Notes: generated by a model from the letters alone, not told the origin. A stretch of 64,000 bases of DNA from Candidatus Rifleibacteriota bacterium (GCA_905236675.1 CAJOND010000011.1:1-64000); one strand, 5' to 3'; counted from the first letter of the stretch, positions 44,354-54,336 are shown. Program-made: numbers and translations.

Positions 44354-47200
44354 ATGATTAAAATAGAAAAGACTAGAGTACATAACTTAAAAGATTTAAG
44401 TGTAAACATTCCAACAGACAAATTAACAGTAATAACTGGGGTTTCTGGTTCAGGCAAATCGTCTTTGGCTTTTGATACAATTCATGCAGAAGGACAAAGA
44501 CGTTATATGGAATCCCTTTCTTCATACGCAAGACAGTTTCTTATGCAAATGGATAAGCCTGATTGCGATTCTATTGAAGGTTTATCGCCTACAATCGCCA
44601 TACAGCAAAAGTCTACTAACAGAAATCCACGCTCAACTGTAGGTACGGTTACAGAACTCTACGACTATTTCAGACTTTTATTTGCAGCTATTGGCAAGCC
44701 TCACTGTCCCAAATGTGGGAAACCTGTGGAAAGCTCTAGCCCACAACAAATAGTAGAATCATTATATACTTTTCCAGATAAGACAAAAGTAACTCTTTTT
44801 GCGCCTGTAGTAAGAAGCAGAAAAGGCGAATATACCAAAGTTTTTGACGAACTTCGTAAAGAAGGTCTTTCTCGAGTTAGAGTAGATGGTGATATTTGGT
44901 CTTTGGAAGACGAAATACCAGAATTAGACCGCAATAAAAAGCATAATATCGAAGTTGCTGTTGATCGTGTTAGGATTTCTTACGATAATAAAGAAGCTAC
45001 GATTGCAAGACTTACAGAAGCTGTTGAACTTTGTTTTAAGCTTGCTGACGGTCATTTGCTTTTAAGCATTCAAGATGAAAACAGTGATGAACCTATAGAA
45101 AAGCTCTATAGCGAAAATTTGCGCTGTCCTGAATGTGATATTTCTTTGCCAGAAATAAAGCCAAGATTATTTTCTTTTAATGCTCCTTATGGCTCATGCC
45201 CTGAATGCAGCGGAATTGGCTATAAGCTGGTTGCCGACCCAGACCTGATAGTTCCTGATAAAACTTTGTCTATTAATCAAGGTTGTATTGCTTCTGAAAG
45301 CTTTTTTGATTCAAGCGTTTCTCATCAATGGATGGAAGGTCTGGCAAAAGCCTATAAGTTCTCGTTAGACACGCCATATAAAGACCTTCCTGAACATATA
45401 AAAGATATTATTTTATACGGAAATGGCGATAGAAACATTACAATCAACTATTCTGGAAAAACCATGAAAAATGTCATCATGACTAAACCCTTTGAAGGTG
45501 TTGCAAACACTCTTTCAAGACGTCATGCAGAAACAAAATCAGACGGAACAAGAATCTGGTATGAACGTTTTATGAGAGAATTGCCCTGTAATTCTTGTCA
45601 TGGAAAGCGATTGAACGAAGTTGCTCTTTCTGTCAGAATCAAAGGTGAAAATATATGGGAACTTTCTCAGCATTCCGTTACTGAATTAGTTGATTTTTTC
45701 AATACCCTTAGTCACGAACTAAGTAAGCGTGATGCTTTTGTTGTTAAAAAGGTAATGGAACAGATAACCAGCCGATTAAGGTTTTTAAATGACGTTGGTC
45801 TTGATTACCTTAATATGTCACGTGCTGCTTATACCCTTTCTGGTGGGGAAGCACAGCGTATTAGGCTGGCAACCCAAGTTGGTTCTGCCTTAGTTGGCGT
45901 TACTTATGTGTTAGATGAACCAAGTATCGGACTTCATCCTAGAGATAATCGAAAGCTTATTGCTTCTTTAAAGAATCTTAGAGATATTGGAAACACTGTT
46001 ATTGTTGTAGAACATGACAAAGAAATAATGAACGAAGCCGATGAAATCATTGATATAGGACCTGAAGCTGGTTCTAATGGTGGTATGCTTGTTTCACAAG
46101 GAACGCCTAAGCAGGTCATGAAAGACCCAAAATCTATAACAGGTAAGTATTTGAGCGGAAAAGAGTTTATTTCTGTTCCTTCAGAAAGAAGAGAAGGCAA
46201 CGGAAAAGTAATAACTTTAAAAGGATGCAACCATAATAATCTTAAAAACATCGATGTGGACTTCCCGTTAGGCAAATTAATTGTTGTTACTGGTGTTTCT
46301 GGCTCTGGCAAATCAAGTCTTATTACCGATACTCTTTACCCTATTTTGAATAATCACATCAACAATTCAAAACATGAAACCGGATCTTATAAGAAAATTA
46401 TAGGTATAGAAAACATAGATAAAGTAGTAAACATAGATCAAGATCCTATAGGAAGAAGTCCTCGCTCTAATCCTGCAACTTATACTGGTATCTTTACTCC
46501 GATCAGAGAGCTTTTTGCCCAGACTGTTGAAGCTAAAACCAGAGGCTATACTGCTGGCAGATTTAGTTTTAATGTTAAAGGCGGTCGCTGTGAAGTTTGT
46601 GAAGGTTCTGGTGAACTGGTTGTAGAAATGCACTTTTTGCCAGATGTTTATGTAACCTGTGATCAGTGCAAGGGAACTAGATTTAATGATGAAACGTTAA
46701 AATGCAAATTTAAAGGACTTAATATAGCAGAAGTTTTGAATATGAGTGTTGATGAGGCTTTGCCTTTTTTTGAACCTTTCTATGCAATAAATAGAAAGCT
46801 TCAAACCTTAAAAGATGTTGGACTTGGTTACATCAAACTGGGGCAGGCAAGTACTACATTTTCTGGTGGTGAAGCTCAAAGAATCAAATTAGCAACAGAA
46901 CTTTCCAAGGTTGCTACTGGTTCAACTTTTTATTTGTTAGACGAACCAACTACTGGTTTGCACTTCAGAGATGTTAAGAAACTTATAGAAGTTTTAAACA
47001 GACTTGTTGAAAAAGGCAACACCGTTTTAGTTATTGAACATAATCTTGATGTTATCAAAGTTGCTGATTACATAATAGATTTAGGACCAGAAGGTGGAGA
47101 CAATGGTGGTCAGATTATCGCTACCGGCACACCAGAAAAAGTGGCAAAAAATAAGAAATCAGCCACAGGTCTATTTATTGAAAGAGAGCTTAAAGGCTGA
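44354..47200 (+). CDS. uvrA: UvrA, excision-repair damage recognition ATPase
   Basis: 948 residues, normal length. UvrA with UvrB recognises bulky DNA damage in nucleotide excision repair. The two ABC ATPase halves are complete: Walker A GVSGSGKS at residues 29-36 and again in the C-terminal half, signature 'LSGGEAQRIRLATQ' and 'FSGGEAQRIKLATE', and Walker B 'TYVLDEPSIGLHP' and 'FYLLDEPTTGLHF'. Zinc modules appear as 'CPKCGKP', 'CPEC...CPEC' and 'CEVCEGSG...CDQC'. There is no Shine-Dalgarno sequence before the ATG, only an A-rich run. It stands alone between the pilin operon and the aminotransferase gene. Confidence 0.98.
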   Translation: MIKIEKTRVHNLKDLSVNIPTDKLTVITGVSGSGKSSLAFDTIHAEGQRRYMESLSSYARQFLMQMDKPDCDSIEGLSPTIAIQQKSTNRNPRSTVGTVTELYDYFRLLFAAIGKPHCPKCGKPVESSSPQQIVESLYTFPDKTKVTLFAPVVRSRKGEYTKVFDELRKEGLSRVRVDGDIWSLEDEIPELDRNKKHNIEVAVDRVRISYDNKEATIARLTEAVELCFKLADGHLLLSIQDENSDEPIEKLYSENLRCPECDISLPEIKPRLFSFNAPYGSCPECSGIGYKLVADPDLIVPDKTLSINQGCIASESFFDSSVSHQWMEGLAKAYKFSLDTPYKDLPEHIKDIILYGNGDRNITINYSGKTMKNVIMTKPFEGVANTLSRRHAETKSDGTRIWYERFMRELPCNSCHGKRLNEVALSVRIKGENIWELSQHSVTELVDFFNTLSHELSKRDAFVVKKVMEQITSRLRFLNDVGLDYLNMSRAAYTLSGGEAQRIRLATQVGSALVGVTYVLDEPSIGLHPRDNRKLIASLKNLRDIGNTVIVVEHDKEIMNEADEIIDIGPEAGSNGGMLVSQGTPKQVMKDPKSITGKYLSGKEFISVPSERREGNGKVITLKGCNHNNLKNIDVDFPLGKLIVVTGVSGSGKSSLITDTLYPILNNHINNSKHETGSYKKIIGIENIDKVVNIDQDPIGRSPRSNPATYTGIFTPIRELFAQTVEAKTRGYTAGRFSFNVKGGRCEVCEGSGELVVEMHFLPDVYVTCDQCKGTRFNDETLKCKFKGLNIAEVLNMSVDEALPFFEPFYAINRKLQTLKDVGLGYIKLGQASTTFSGGEAQRIKLATELSKVATGSTFYLLDEPTTGLHFRDVKKLIEVLNRLVEKGNTVLVIEHNLDVIKVADYIIDLGPEGGDNGGQIIATGTPEKVAKNKKSATGLFIERELKG

Positions 47201-47264
47201 AATATCTAAGTTTTTATTCCAGTTAAATTTCATGTATTTTCCCTTATTATTATTTACAAATGCC

Positions 47265-47293
47265 TTGATAAGATTTTAAGCTTATATTAAAAT
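47265..47293 (+). promoter_or_regulatory. Promoter of the aminotransferase gene
   Basis: TTGATA (47265-47270), 17-nt spacer, TAAAAT (47288-47293), 39 nt before the start codon. Both boxes match in five of six positions. Confidence 0.55.
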
Positions 47294-47332
47294 ATATCAT
47301 CAAAATTTTTAATTATAGAGAAGTGATTTACA

Positions 47333-48520
47333 ATGAATTCAAAACTAAATTCACAAATAGCTCCCTGGCCTTTTTTTGCTGAAGATGAAAAACAGGCAGC
47401 TTTCGATGTTTTGACTAGTGGTAAAGTTAATTACTGGACAGGTAATATCTGTCGTGATTTTGAAAAAGAATTCGCAGCCTATACTGGTAGAAAATATGGT
47501 ATAGCCTTAGCTAATGGAAGTTTAGCTTTGGAATTGGCACTTATCGCATTTGATATAGGTCCTGGCGATGAAGTAATAGTAACTTGTCGCAGTTTTATGG
47601 CTTCTGCAAGCTGCATAATAATGAGAGGTGCAACTCCTGTCTTTGCAGACATAGATTTAGATTCTCAAGATATTTTACCAGAATCCATAGAAAATAAAAT
47701 TACTCCCAGAACTAAAGCTATTATTTGTGTCCATCTGGCAGGTTGGCCCTGTGATATGGATAAAATAAATGCTATTGCTAAAAAACATAATCTTAAAGTT
47801 ATAGAAGACTGTGCTCAGGCTCATGGTGCCAGGTATAACGGCAAACCTGTCGGTTCATTAGGTGATGTGGCAGCATTTAGCTTCTGTCAAGACAAAATAA
47901 TGACCTGTGGCGGAGAAGGCGGAATGTTTGTTTGTGACGATGAAAATATTTACAAAAAATGTTGGTCATATACAGAACATGGAAAAAGCTTAGATGCCCT
48001 TGCCAGAACAGATCACCCTGTCGGTTTCCATTGGCTTATAGAAAGCTTTGGAACCAACTGGCGTATGACAGAAATGCAGGCAGCTATAGGCCATTGCCAA
48101 CTTCAAAAACTCGATAAATGGGTTGAAGCCCGTCGCTCTAACGCAAATAAACTAACAAAAGGTCTAAAAGATATAAAATCTATTAGAATTCCAGAACCAT
48201 CAGATAATATTTATCATTCTTATTACAAATACTACATAATGGTTATTCCTGAAATGCTTAAAGAAGGCTATGACCGCAATAAAATACTCACTGATATTTG
48301 TTCTACTGGTTTATCCTGTGGTGTTGGAGCTTGCGGTGAATTATATCAGGAAAAGGCCTTTAAAAAATATTTTAAAACCAACAATCCTGAAAGATTTACA
48401 AACGCAGTAAAAGTAGCTGACACAACATTAATGTTTCAAGTTCACCCCACATTAACAGAACAAAATATTAATGATGCCATACAGATAACCAAAGAAATTC
48501 TGACACAAGCAACAAAATAA
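47333..48520 (+). CDS. DegT/DnrJ/EryC1-family sugar aminotransferase
   Basis: 395 residues, a PLP-dependent aminotransferase that transfers an amino group to a keto-sugar nucleotide, typically for LPS, capsule or glycan synthesis. The N-terminal 'GRKYGIALANGSLALELALI' binds the cofactor phosphate, 'VIEDCAQAHGA' carries the PLP-ring Asp, and Lys188 in 'FSFCQDKIMTCGGEGGM' is the Schiff-base lysine. The start ATG has GAAGTGA upstream, a clear promoter at 47265-47293 and a terminator after the stop, so it is a single-gene unit. Substrate not determinable. Confidence 0.93.
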   Translation: MNSKLNSQIAPWPFFAEDEKQAAFDVLTSGKVNYWTGNICRDFEKEFAAYTGRKYGIALANGSLALELALIAFDIGPGDEVIVTCRSFMASASCIIMRGATPVFADIDLDSQDILPESIENKITPRTKAIICVHLAGWPCDMDKINAIAKKHNLKVIEDCAQAHGARYNGKPVGSLGDVAAFSFCQDKIMTCGGEGGMFVCDDENIYKKCWSYTEHGKSLDALARTDHPVGFHWLIESFGTNWRMTEMQAAIGHCQLQKLDKWVEARRSNANKLTKGLKDIKSIRIPEPSDNIYHSYYKYYIMVIPEMLKEGYDRNKILTDICSTGLSCGVGACGELYQEKAFKKYFKTNNPERFTNAVKVADTTLMFQVHPTLTEQNINDAIQITKEILTQATK

Positions 48521-48535
48521 ATAATAAAAGAATCT

Positions 48536-48561
48536 AAAAGCTCCCCTTTGGGAGCTTTTTT
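48536..48561 (+). terminator. Intrinsic terminator after the aminotransferase gene
   Basis: GCTCCC (48540-48545) CTTT GGGAGC (48550-48555) followed by T6, with a matching A-run before it. Confidence 0.9.
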
Positions 48562-48814
48562 ATTTTAGAACTATTATTTGATTCTAAATAGCTATTCATC
48601 ATTTCTAATTCTATGCTAACCACACTACTGATTCTTTACAGCGATAATCCTATTAAAAACGGGACAACATCTTTTCCGGTTTTCCATTAGAGAAGAATAA
48701 AAGAAATCCTCACTTAATCAATACTACATGCTACTTTGTAATATCAAATACTTTTGATTAAAATTTTATAATAAATTTACTTAAATAATACTAGTAAAAT
48801 GATTTAATGCCATA
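48562..48814. other. Intergenic, nothing recognised
   Basis: AT-rich sequence between the terminator and the hydroxylase promoter. I saw no gene, tRNA or repeat here. Confidence 0.5.
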
Positions 48815-48842
48815 TATAATGTATTAGTACAGTTTACATTAT
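48815..48842 (+). promoter_or_regulatory. Operator-like inverted repeat at the hydroxylase promoter
   Basis: ATAATGTA (48816-48823) and TACATTAT (48835-48842) form a perfect 8-bp inverted repeat with an 11-nt spacer. The left arm overlaps a TATAAT (48815-48820) that is the likely -10 box. It lies 29 nt before the start codon at 48871. A regulator binding here would block the promoter. The -35 region is weak (TAGTAA), which fits a regulated promoter. Confidence 0.45.
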
Positions 48843-48870
48843 ACAGTTTTACAAGGGAAAAGGAGTAGAG

Positions 48871-49725
48871 ATGTTAAAAAAACTCACCCAGTTTTATCAT
48901 CCAACAACTATTGAAGAAGCCTGCAAGCTGTTAGCTAAACCTAAAACAGCTGTTATTGCCGGCGGTACTGCTGAAGCATTAAGAAAAGACGACAGCGTAG
49001 AAGCTCTTGTTGATATTACCCATATTAAAGAGCTTAGCCACCTAGAACAAGATGCTTCCACTATAAAAATTGGTGCTACAACTACTATTCAAGAAATCTA
49101 TAAATCAGATAAGCTTAAAGGTTTGAGTGGTAATTTCTTGAAGCAAGTGGCTGGAACTGTTGCTGCAACCGCATTGCGTAACACAATTACTGCCGGAGGA
49201 AACCTTGCTGCTCAGCTTTGGTGGTCTGATTTACCAGTCGCTTATTTGATTCTTGACGCAGAAGTTGTTTGTCGTTTAGGTAAACCAAAACGCACTGTAT
49301 CTGTTGTTCAAATAATCAACGATACTCCAGCCAAATTTTTGAAAAAAGGCGAAATTATTTCTGAAATTCAAGTTCCTTGTTTTGGTGACAATACTGGCTG
49401 TGATTTCAGAAAACAAATTAAAACCCATCATGATTATCCTACTATTACAGCAGCTTCTAGAATCACCCTCAAAAACGGTATGATTTCTGAAGCTAGAATA
49501 GCTTGTAATGCAGTAACACCTTTCCCATTCAGATGTCAGGAAGCCGAAAAATTCCTAGTAGGCAAAAAACCGAGTGCTGAAAATATTGAAAAAGCTGCAG
49601 AAAAAGCTGCTAACTCTTTCAAATATCGTGAAGATTTCAGAGCAAGCAAGGAATACCGCCAAGAAGTATTCCAAGTTATGGTTCGCAGAAGTCTAGAAGC
49701 CTCTATTGAAGCGGCTAAGAAATGA
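48871..49725 (+). CDS. Molybdenum hydroxylase FAD-binding subunit (XdhB/CoxM-like)
   Basis: 284 residues, the normal size for the medium subunit of xanthine-dehydrogenase-family enzymes. It carries FAD and passes electrons from the Fe-S subunit to NAD or another acceptor. The FAD loop 'AVIAGGTAEALRKDD' and the second motif 'ALRNTITAGGNLAAQLWWSD' are present, then the CO_deh_flav C-terminal domain. AAGGAG precedes the ATG. The stop is 8 nt before the Fe-S subunit start, within its ribosome binding site. First gene of a three-gene operon. Confidence 0.93.
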   Translation: MLKKLTQFYHPTTIEEACKLLAKPKTAVIAGGTAEALRKDDSVEALVDITHIKELSHLEQDASTIKIGATTTIQEIYKSDKLKGLSGNFLKQVAGTVAATALRNTITAGGNLAAQLWWSDLPVAYLILDAEVVCRLGKPKRTVSVVQIINDTPAKFLKKGEIISEIQVPCFGDNTGCDFRKQIKTHHDYPTITAASRITLKNGMISEARIACNAVTPFPFRCQEAEKFLVGKKPSAENIEKAAEKAANSFKYREDFRASKEYRQEVFQVMVRRSLEASIEAAKK

Positions 49726-49736
49726 GGAGGCAGAAA

Positions 49737-50228
49737 ATGCAAGTAAATTGTAAAGTTAATGGTAAAGCCTGTTGTTTTGAAATAGAACCCAATGAAATGC
49801 TAGCTGATGTTCTTCGTAGAGAAGGGTATAGAGGCGTTAAAATAGGTTGTAGAGAAGGAAGCTGTGGTGCTTGCTCTGTTATGTTTAATGGAAAGCCTCG
49901 CAATTCTTGTATTACACTTGCTGCTATGGCAGAAGGTGCAGATATTATGACTGTAGAAGGTCTTGGAACTCCAGACAAGCCACATCTTTTACAGAGCTGC
50001 TATGTAAAACATGGTGCCGCTCAATGTGGTTTCTGTAATCCTGGTTCTTTGATTTCTGCAAAATATCTTCTTGATCATAATCCTGATCCAACAGAAGATG
50101 AAGTTAAAGAAGCTTTAGACGGTAACCTCTGCCGCTGCACTGGTTATATTAAGCGTATTGAAGCAATTCTAGATGCTGCAAAGCAAATGAAAAAAGTTGC
50201 AAAAACTTCAGGGGGTAAAAAGAAATGA
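49737..50228 (+). CDS. Molybdenum hydroxylase 2Fe-2S subunit (XdhC/CoxS-like)
   Basis: 163 residues. It binds two [2Fe-2S] clusters: C38REGSC43GAC46 with C58 for the plant-ferredoxin-type cluster, and C97GFC100 with C132RC134 for the second. I chose the ATG at 49737, which has GAGGAGG upstream; the frame open to 49722 would overlap the preceding gene. The stop overlaps the start of the large subunit (ATGA). It shuttles electrons between the molybdenum site and FAD. Confidence 0.95.
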   Translation: MQVNCKVNGKACCFEIEPNEMLADVLRREGYRGVKIGCREGSCGACSVMFNGKPRNSCITLAAMAEGADIMTVEGLGTPDKPHLLQSCYVKHGAAQCGFCNPGSLISAKYLLDHNPDPTEDEVKEALDGNLCRCTGYIKRIEAILDAAKQMKKVAKTSGGKKK

Positions 50229-52888
50229 TGTACAAAGATTCTAAATCCACTAAGAATACCGATCCGGCTAAAACTGATACTAAACCAGCAAAAGAAACAA
50301 AAACTACTAAAACAGCAGTAAAAGCTACAAAAACAACAGCTAAAAAATCTTGTAAAAAACCTACAGCCGCTGAATTGAAAGCCGCTCAAGAAGCAAAAGA
50401 AGCAGCAACCTTCAAGGTTCACTCTGCTCCTGAAAAAAATGTAGTTGAAGATGCACCTCTTTTCTTTGAAAAGAAGATTCCTCAAAAAGATACTCTTCAA
50501 GTTGGCTATCCTCTTGAAAAAGTTGACGCAATGGGTCTTGTTACTGGCACTCAAAAATATGTCGAAGATATAGATATGCCTCAAGGTTTGCTTCACATAA
50601 AGGTTCTTGGCAGCCCACACGCTCATGCAATCATTAAAAAGATTGACGTTGAAGAAGCCAAGAAAATGCCAGGTGTTGTAGCTGTATATACCTACAAAGA
50701 CCTTCCTCGAGTAATGAGAACTACTGCTGGTCAGGGTTTCCCAGAACCATCACCTTATGACACTCCGACTCTTGACCAAAAGGTTCGCTACGTTGGTGAC
50801 CGTGTAGCTGTAGTTGCTGCTGAAACAGAAGAACAGGCTGAAGAAGCTTGCCGCAATATTGCTAGACACGTTGAATTTAAAGTTCTTGACCCTGTTTTAG
50901 ATACAGAAGAAGCAATGACTTCAAAGAGCATTATTCACGATGAAAAAGATGCTTATGCTCCAATTCCTATATTCTATGATCCAAAACACAATCACTGCTC
51001 TCACGTAGAAACCTCTTGTGGTGAAGGCAAGAATGGTGTTGCCGATATGGAAAAAGGTTATAAAGATGCTGACGTAGTGTTAGAACGTAAGTATTATCCT
51101 CATTATGCTCAGCACTGCCCGATGGAACCACATGTTTGTATGTCTTGGCTAGACGAAAACAATCGTCTTGTTTTCAGATCTTCAACTCAGGTTCCCTGGC
51201 ACGCTCGCAGAATTATGGCACAGACTCTTCAGATTCCTTTGAAGAGAATACGTGTTATAAAACCTCGTGTTGGTGGTGCTTTCGGTACTAAACAGGAAGT
51301 TCTTCTTGAAGACGTTTGCGGTTTTGTAACCCTCAGAACTCGCAGACCATGTATTTATAGAATGACTCGTGAAGAAGAATTCATGGAATCAAGAACTAGA
51401 CACCCAATGGTTGTAAAAATCAAAATGGGTGCCAAGAAAGACGGTACAATCACAGCCCTTTCCATGAGAATTATCAGTAATACTGGTGCTTATGGTTCTC
51501 ATGCTCTTACAGTTCTAAGTAACTGTGGTTCTAAGGTTCTTCCATTGTATCATGCCAACAACATAGAATTCATCGGTGATACAGTTTATACTAACCTGCC
51601 AGTAGGTGGTGCTTATCGTGGTTATGGTGCTACTCAGGCAGCTTTTGGTACTGAATCTATGATGGATGAAATGGCTGAAGCTATTGGTATGGATCCAATT
51701 AAATTCAGACAATTGAATCATATTAAGCCAGGCGAATCTTCTCCAATAATCAAGGCTCTTGGTGAAGGACGTGAAGGCGTAGAAATGATTATCACATCAG
51801 TCGGTTTGCCGGAATGTATTGAAAAAGGCAAAAAGATTATTGATTGGGATAAAAAGACCAAAGCTTATAAGAAACAAAATGCTACAAACCCAACAAAGAA
51901 ACGTGGTTTGGGTATGTGCTGCTTGATGCAGGGTAGTTCTATTCCTGAAGTAGATATGGGTTCAGTTCTCATTAAGATGAATGAAGACGGCTCTTTCAAT
52001 ATGAATCTTGGTGCTACTGACCTTGGAACTGGTTCAGATACAGTTATGGCACAGATTGCAGCAGAAACAATCGGCTGCAAACACAGCGATATAATTGTTT
52101 ACAGTTCTGATACAGATATGACCATGTTTGACGTTGGTGCTTATGCTTCATCTACTACTTATTTGACTGGTGGTGCTACTATTAATGCTGCTAAGAAAGT
52201 CAGAGACCAGATTGTTTCTGTTGCCGCTTTGATAATGGGCGAAGATGTTGCTAATGTAACAATCAAAGACTCTGTTTGCTATGGCAAGAAGACTAAAAAG
52301 AAAGTTACATTCTCAGAAGTTGCTAATACAGCTCTCTATGGCGGAGAAAACGTCAAGAAGATGTTTCAGGTCGGTGCTATAGGCAGTCATATTTCTCATG
52401 CTTCACCGCCTCCATTTGCAGCTCACTTTGCAGAAGTAGAAATAGACACTGAAACTGGTGATATAAATCTTCTTCATTATGTTGCAGGTTGTGACTGCGG
52501 TACTGCTATCAACCCACAATTAGCTCTTGGTCAGGTTCAGGGTGCAGCAATGAACGCAATCAGCTTTGCTCTTACCGAAGAATATATGTTCGATAAGAAA
52601 GGCAGAATGCAGAATCCAACATTTGCTAACTACAAAATTTGGACAGCAAGAGACATTAAGAAACTAGACTGTTTCTTAGCTGAAAGCTATGAAGAAACAG
52701 GTCCTTACGGTGCTAAGAGCGTCAGCGAAATCAATATCAATGGTGGTCTACCAGCAATTGGTAATGCAATCTATAATGCTATAGGCGTAAGATTGACTAG
52801 ACCTCCTTATACTCCAGAAAAGATTCTTGCTGCTTTAAAAGCTAAAAAAGCAGAAGAAGCTAAAGCTACAAAAAAAACTAAGAAGTAA
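50225..52888 (+). CDS. Molybdenum hydroxylase large, molybdopterin-binding subunit
   Basis: 887 residues, slightly longer than usual. It holds the molybdenum cofactor and hydroxylates a purine or other N-heterocycle. Features include 'DAMGLVTGTQKYVEDIDMPQ' at the start of the first domain, 'RVGGAFGTKQE' and 'VGGAYRGYGATQAAFGTESM' at the cofactor, and the C-terminal 'ETGPYGAKSVSEINING', where the Glu of the KSVSE region is the usual catalytic base. Residues 1-65 are a Lys/Thr/Ala-rich extension ('TKTAVKATKTTAKKSCKKPT'), and the last about 14 residues are again Lys-rich. Xanthine dehydrogenase is the likeliest function, but selenium-dependent or other purine hydroxylases are possible. No cofactor-assembly genes are in the window. 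Confidence 0.92.
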   Translation: MMYKDSKSTKNTDPAKTDTKPAKETKTTKTAVKATKTTAKKSCKKPTAAELKAAQEAKEAATFKVHSAPEKNVVEDAPLFFEKKIPQKDTLQVGYPLEKVDAMGLVTGTQKYVEDIDMPQGLLHIKVLGSPHAHAIIKKIDVEEAKKMPGVVAVYTYKDLPRVMRTTAGQGFPEPSPYDTPTLDQKVRYVGDRVAVVAAETEEQAEEACRNIARHVEFKVLDPVLDTEEAMTSKSIIHDEKDAYAPIPIFYDPKHNHCSHVETSCGEGKNGVADMEKGYKDADVVLERKYYPHYAQHCPMEPHVCMSWLDENNRLVFRSSTQVPWHARRIMAQTLQIPLKRIRVIKPRVGGAFGTKQEVLLEDVCGFVTLRTRRPCIYRMTREEEFMESRTRHPMVVKIKMGAKKDGTITALSMRIISNTGAYGSHALTVLSNCGSKVLPLYHANNIEFIGDTVYTNLPVGGAYRGYGATQAAFGTESMMDEMAEAIGMDPIKFRQLNHIKPGESSPIIKALGEGREGVEMIITSVGLPECIEKGKKIIDWDKKTKAYKKQNATNPTKKRGLGMCCLMQGSSIPEVDMGSVLIKMNEDGSFNMNLGATDLGTGSDTVMAQIAAETIGCKHSDIIVYSSDTDMTMFDVGAYASSTTYLTGGATINAAKKVRDQIVSVAALIMGEDVANVTIKDSVCYGKKTKKKVTFSEVANTALYGGENVKKMFQVGAIGSHISHASPPPFAAHFAEVEIDTETGDINLLHYVAGCDCGTAINPQLALGQVQGAAMNAISFALTEEYMFDKKGRMQNPTFANYKIWTARDIKKLDCFLAESYEETGPYGAKSVSEININGGLPAIGNAIYNAIGVRLTRPPYTPEKILAALKAKKAEEAKATKKTKK

Positions 52889-52903
52889 GAACATATAAAA
52901 AAT

Positions 52904-52933
52904 AGGGCTGTTTAATTACAGCCCTCTTTTTTT
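52904..52933 (+). terminator. Intrinsic terminator after the hydroxylase operon
   Basis: AGGGCTGT (52904-52911) TTAATT ACAGCCCT (52918-52925), then a C and a T7 run. Confidence 0.9.
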
Positions 52934-53010
52934 GTAATTATTGTTTTTGGTAGTTGTTGTAGTTATAGTTATTTTTTATATATTTAATAGAAATTTGTAA
53001 AAAAAGAGAG

Positions 53011-54336
53011 ATGAAAATGAATAATTCAAGAAAAATTGCGACAATAACCTTAATGTCATTGACCTTATTATCTAATACTCCTCCTGTTCTTGACGCTAAA
53101 ATCATGTCAGGAAGCATTTCTGAGAAAAAACAAAATGCAAAAGTTGCAAAAATGCTTACTTCGGCAAGAAAATCTGCTTCTAAAGGGAAAAATCAAGATG
53201 CTATTAATACCTATTGGAAAATATTAGAACTAGATTCTCAAGAACCCTATGCTCATTTGGAACTTGGTGAGATTTATAAAAAACTAAGAATATATGACAG
53301 ATCTATAGAAATGTTAACTTCAGGATTAGAACTTGGAGAAAAAGAATTAGATAATAACGAACTTTGTAATTATTATTGTATTCTTACAGAAGCTTATATA
53401 GCTACACATCAACAGGGACTGGCAAATAAAAGTCTGATAAAAGCAGCAGAAATCTCTCCTAGAAATCCTATGCCTAGAAAAATACTTGGCGATATTTATT
53501 TAAAGAACAACAGAGTAGCTAATGCAGCTAAAGCCTATAAAAAAGCTCTTGAACTTGATCCATATTTTGATCCTGCGACAAAAGCATTAAATGAATTAAA
53601 ATTGGAATATGGTGATAAACTCCCAAAAGAAGACAAAGATAAAGACTATATAAAAAAAGTTGCTGTTAAGTTAGCCGACCCAAATAAAGATAATAATAAA
53701 ACAAAACCTTCAGAAGAAACAAAACCACAAGATTCAGAATCAAACAAAATTTCTACAACAGCTGATTCTAGTATCAAAGAATCAAATTCAACAGATATTG
53801 AATCACAAACCAATACCTCATCAGAAGAAGTTGATATAAATGATACGAATGAAAACATTGATGAAACAGAAAAAATCGTAAATGATAATAGACCTATTCC
53901 TGTTGATGCTAAAGAGCTTGCTAAAATGGCAAAAGAAAAAGAAAAGAAAAGAAAGAAACAGGATGCCAACAAGCCTAAGACAGCTGAAGAAATCGAAAAA
54001 GCAATGGCAGAAAAAGAAGCTCTTATGAATTCTTCACAAGAAGAAAAAAGCAAAAATGAAGAGCAAAATCAGCATTACCTAGATATGTTTCTGGCTGGTA
54101 ATCCAACAGAAAAAGAAGAAGCTCTTAATTACTTTATTAACCAGGGAAAACCAGGTTTGGAACAGATTGAAGAGCTTATTTACGATTCAGATCCAAATGT
54201 TAGAATAATGGCGATTAGAGCACTTCCTTTATTTGATGATTACAAAGAAGAAGTAAAAATTATACTTGACGAAGCTTCTGAAGATTCTACTCCAGAAATT
54301 GTTGAAGAAATAAATAAAGCTTTAAGTCTGCTATAA
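53011..54336 (+). CDS. Exported TPR/HEAT protein
   Basis: 441 residues. Residues 1-29 form a signal peptide ('IATITLMSLTLLSNTPPVLDA|K'). TPR units follow to about 200 ('AYAHLELGEIYKKLRIYDRS'-like and 'NRVANAAKAYKKALELDPYF'). A long acidic, Ser/Thr/Glu-rich low-complexity region runs to about 340, and a C-terminal HEAT-like segment ('SDPNVRIMAIRALPLFDDYK') ends the protein. It is probably periplasmic and acts as a scaffold. ATG at 53011 or 53017 are both possible; the GAGAG before them is a weak ribosome binding site. Terminators flank it on both sides, so it is transcribed alone. Confidence 0.83.
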   Translation: MKMNNSRKIATITLMSLTLLSNTPPVLDAKIMSGSISEKKQNAKVAKMLTSARKSASKGKNQDAINTYWKILELDSQEPYAHLELGEIYKKLRIYDRSIEMLTSGLELGEKELDNNELCNYYCILTEAYIATHQQGLANKSLIKAAEISPRNPMPRKILGDIYLKNNRVANAAKAYKKALELDPYFDPATKALNELKLEYGDKLPKEDKDKDYIKKVAVKLADPNKDNNKTKPSEETKPQDSESNKISTTADSSIKESNSTDIESQTNTSSEEVDINDTNENIDETEKIVNDNRPIPVDAKELAKMAKEKEKKRKKQDANKPKTAEEIEKAMAEKEALMNSSQEEKSKNEEQNQHYLDMFLAGNPTEKEEALNYFINQGKPGLEQIEELIYDSDPNVRIMAIRALPLFDDYKEEVKIILDEASEDSTPEIVEEINKALSLL

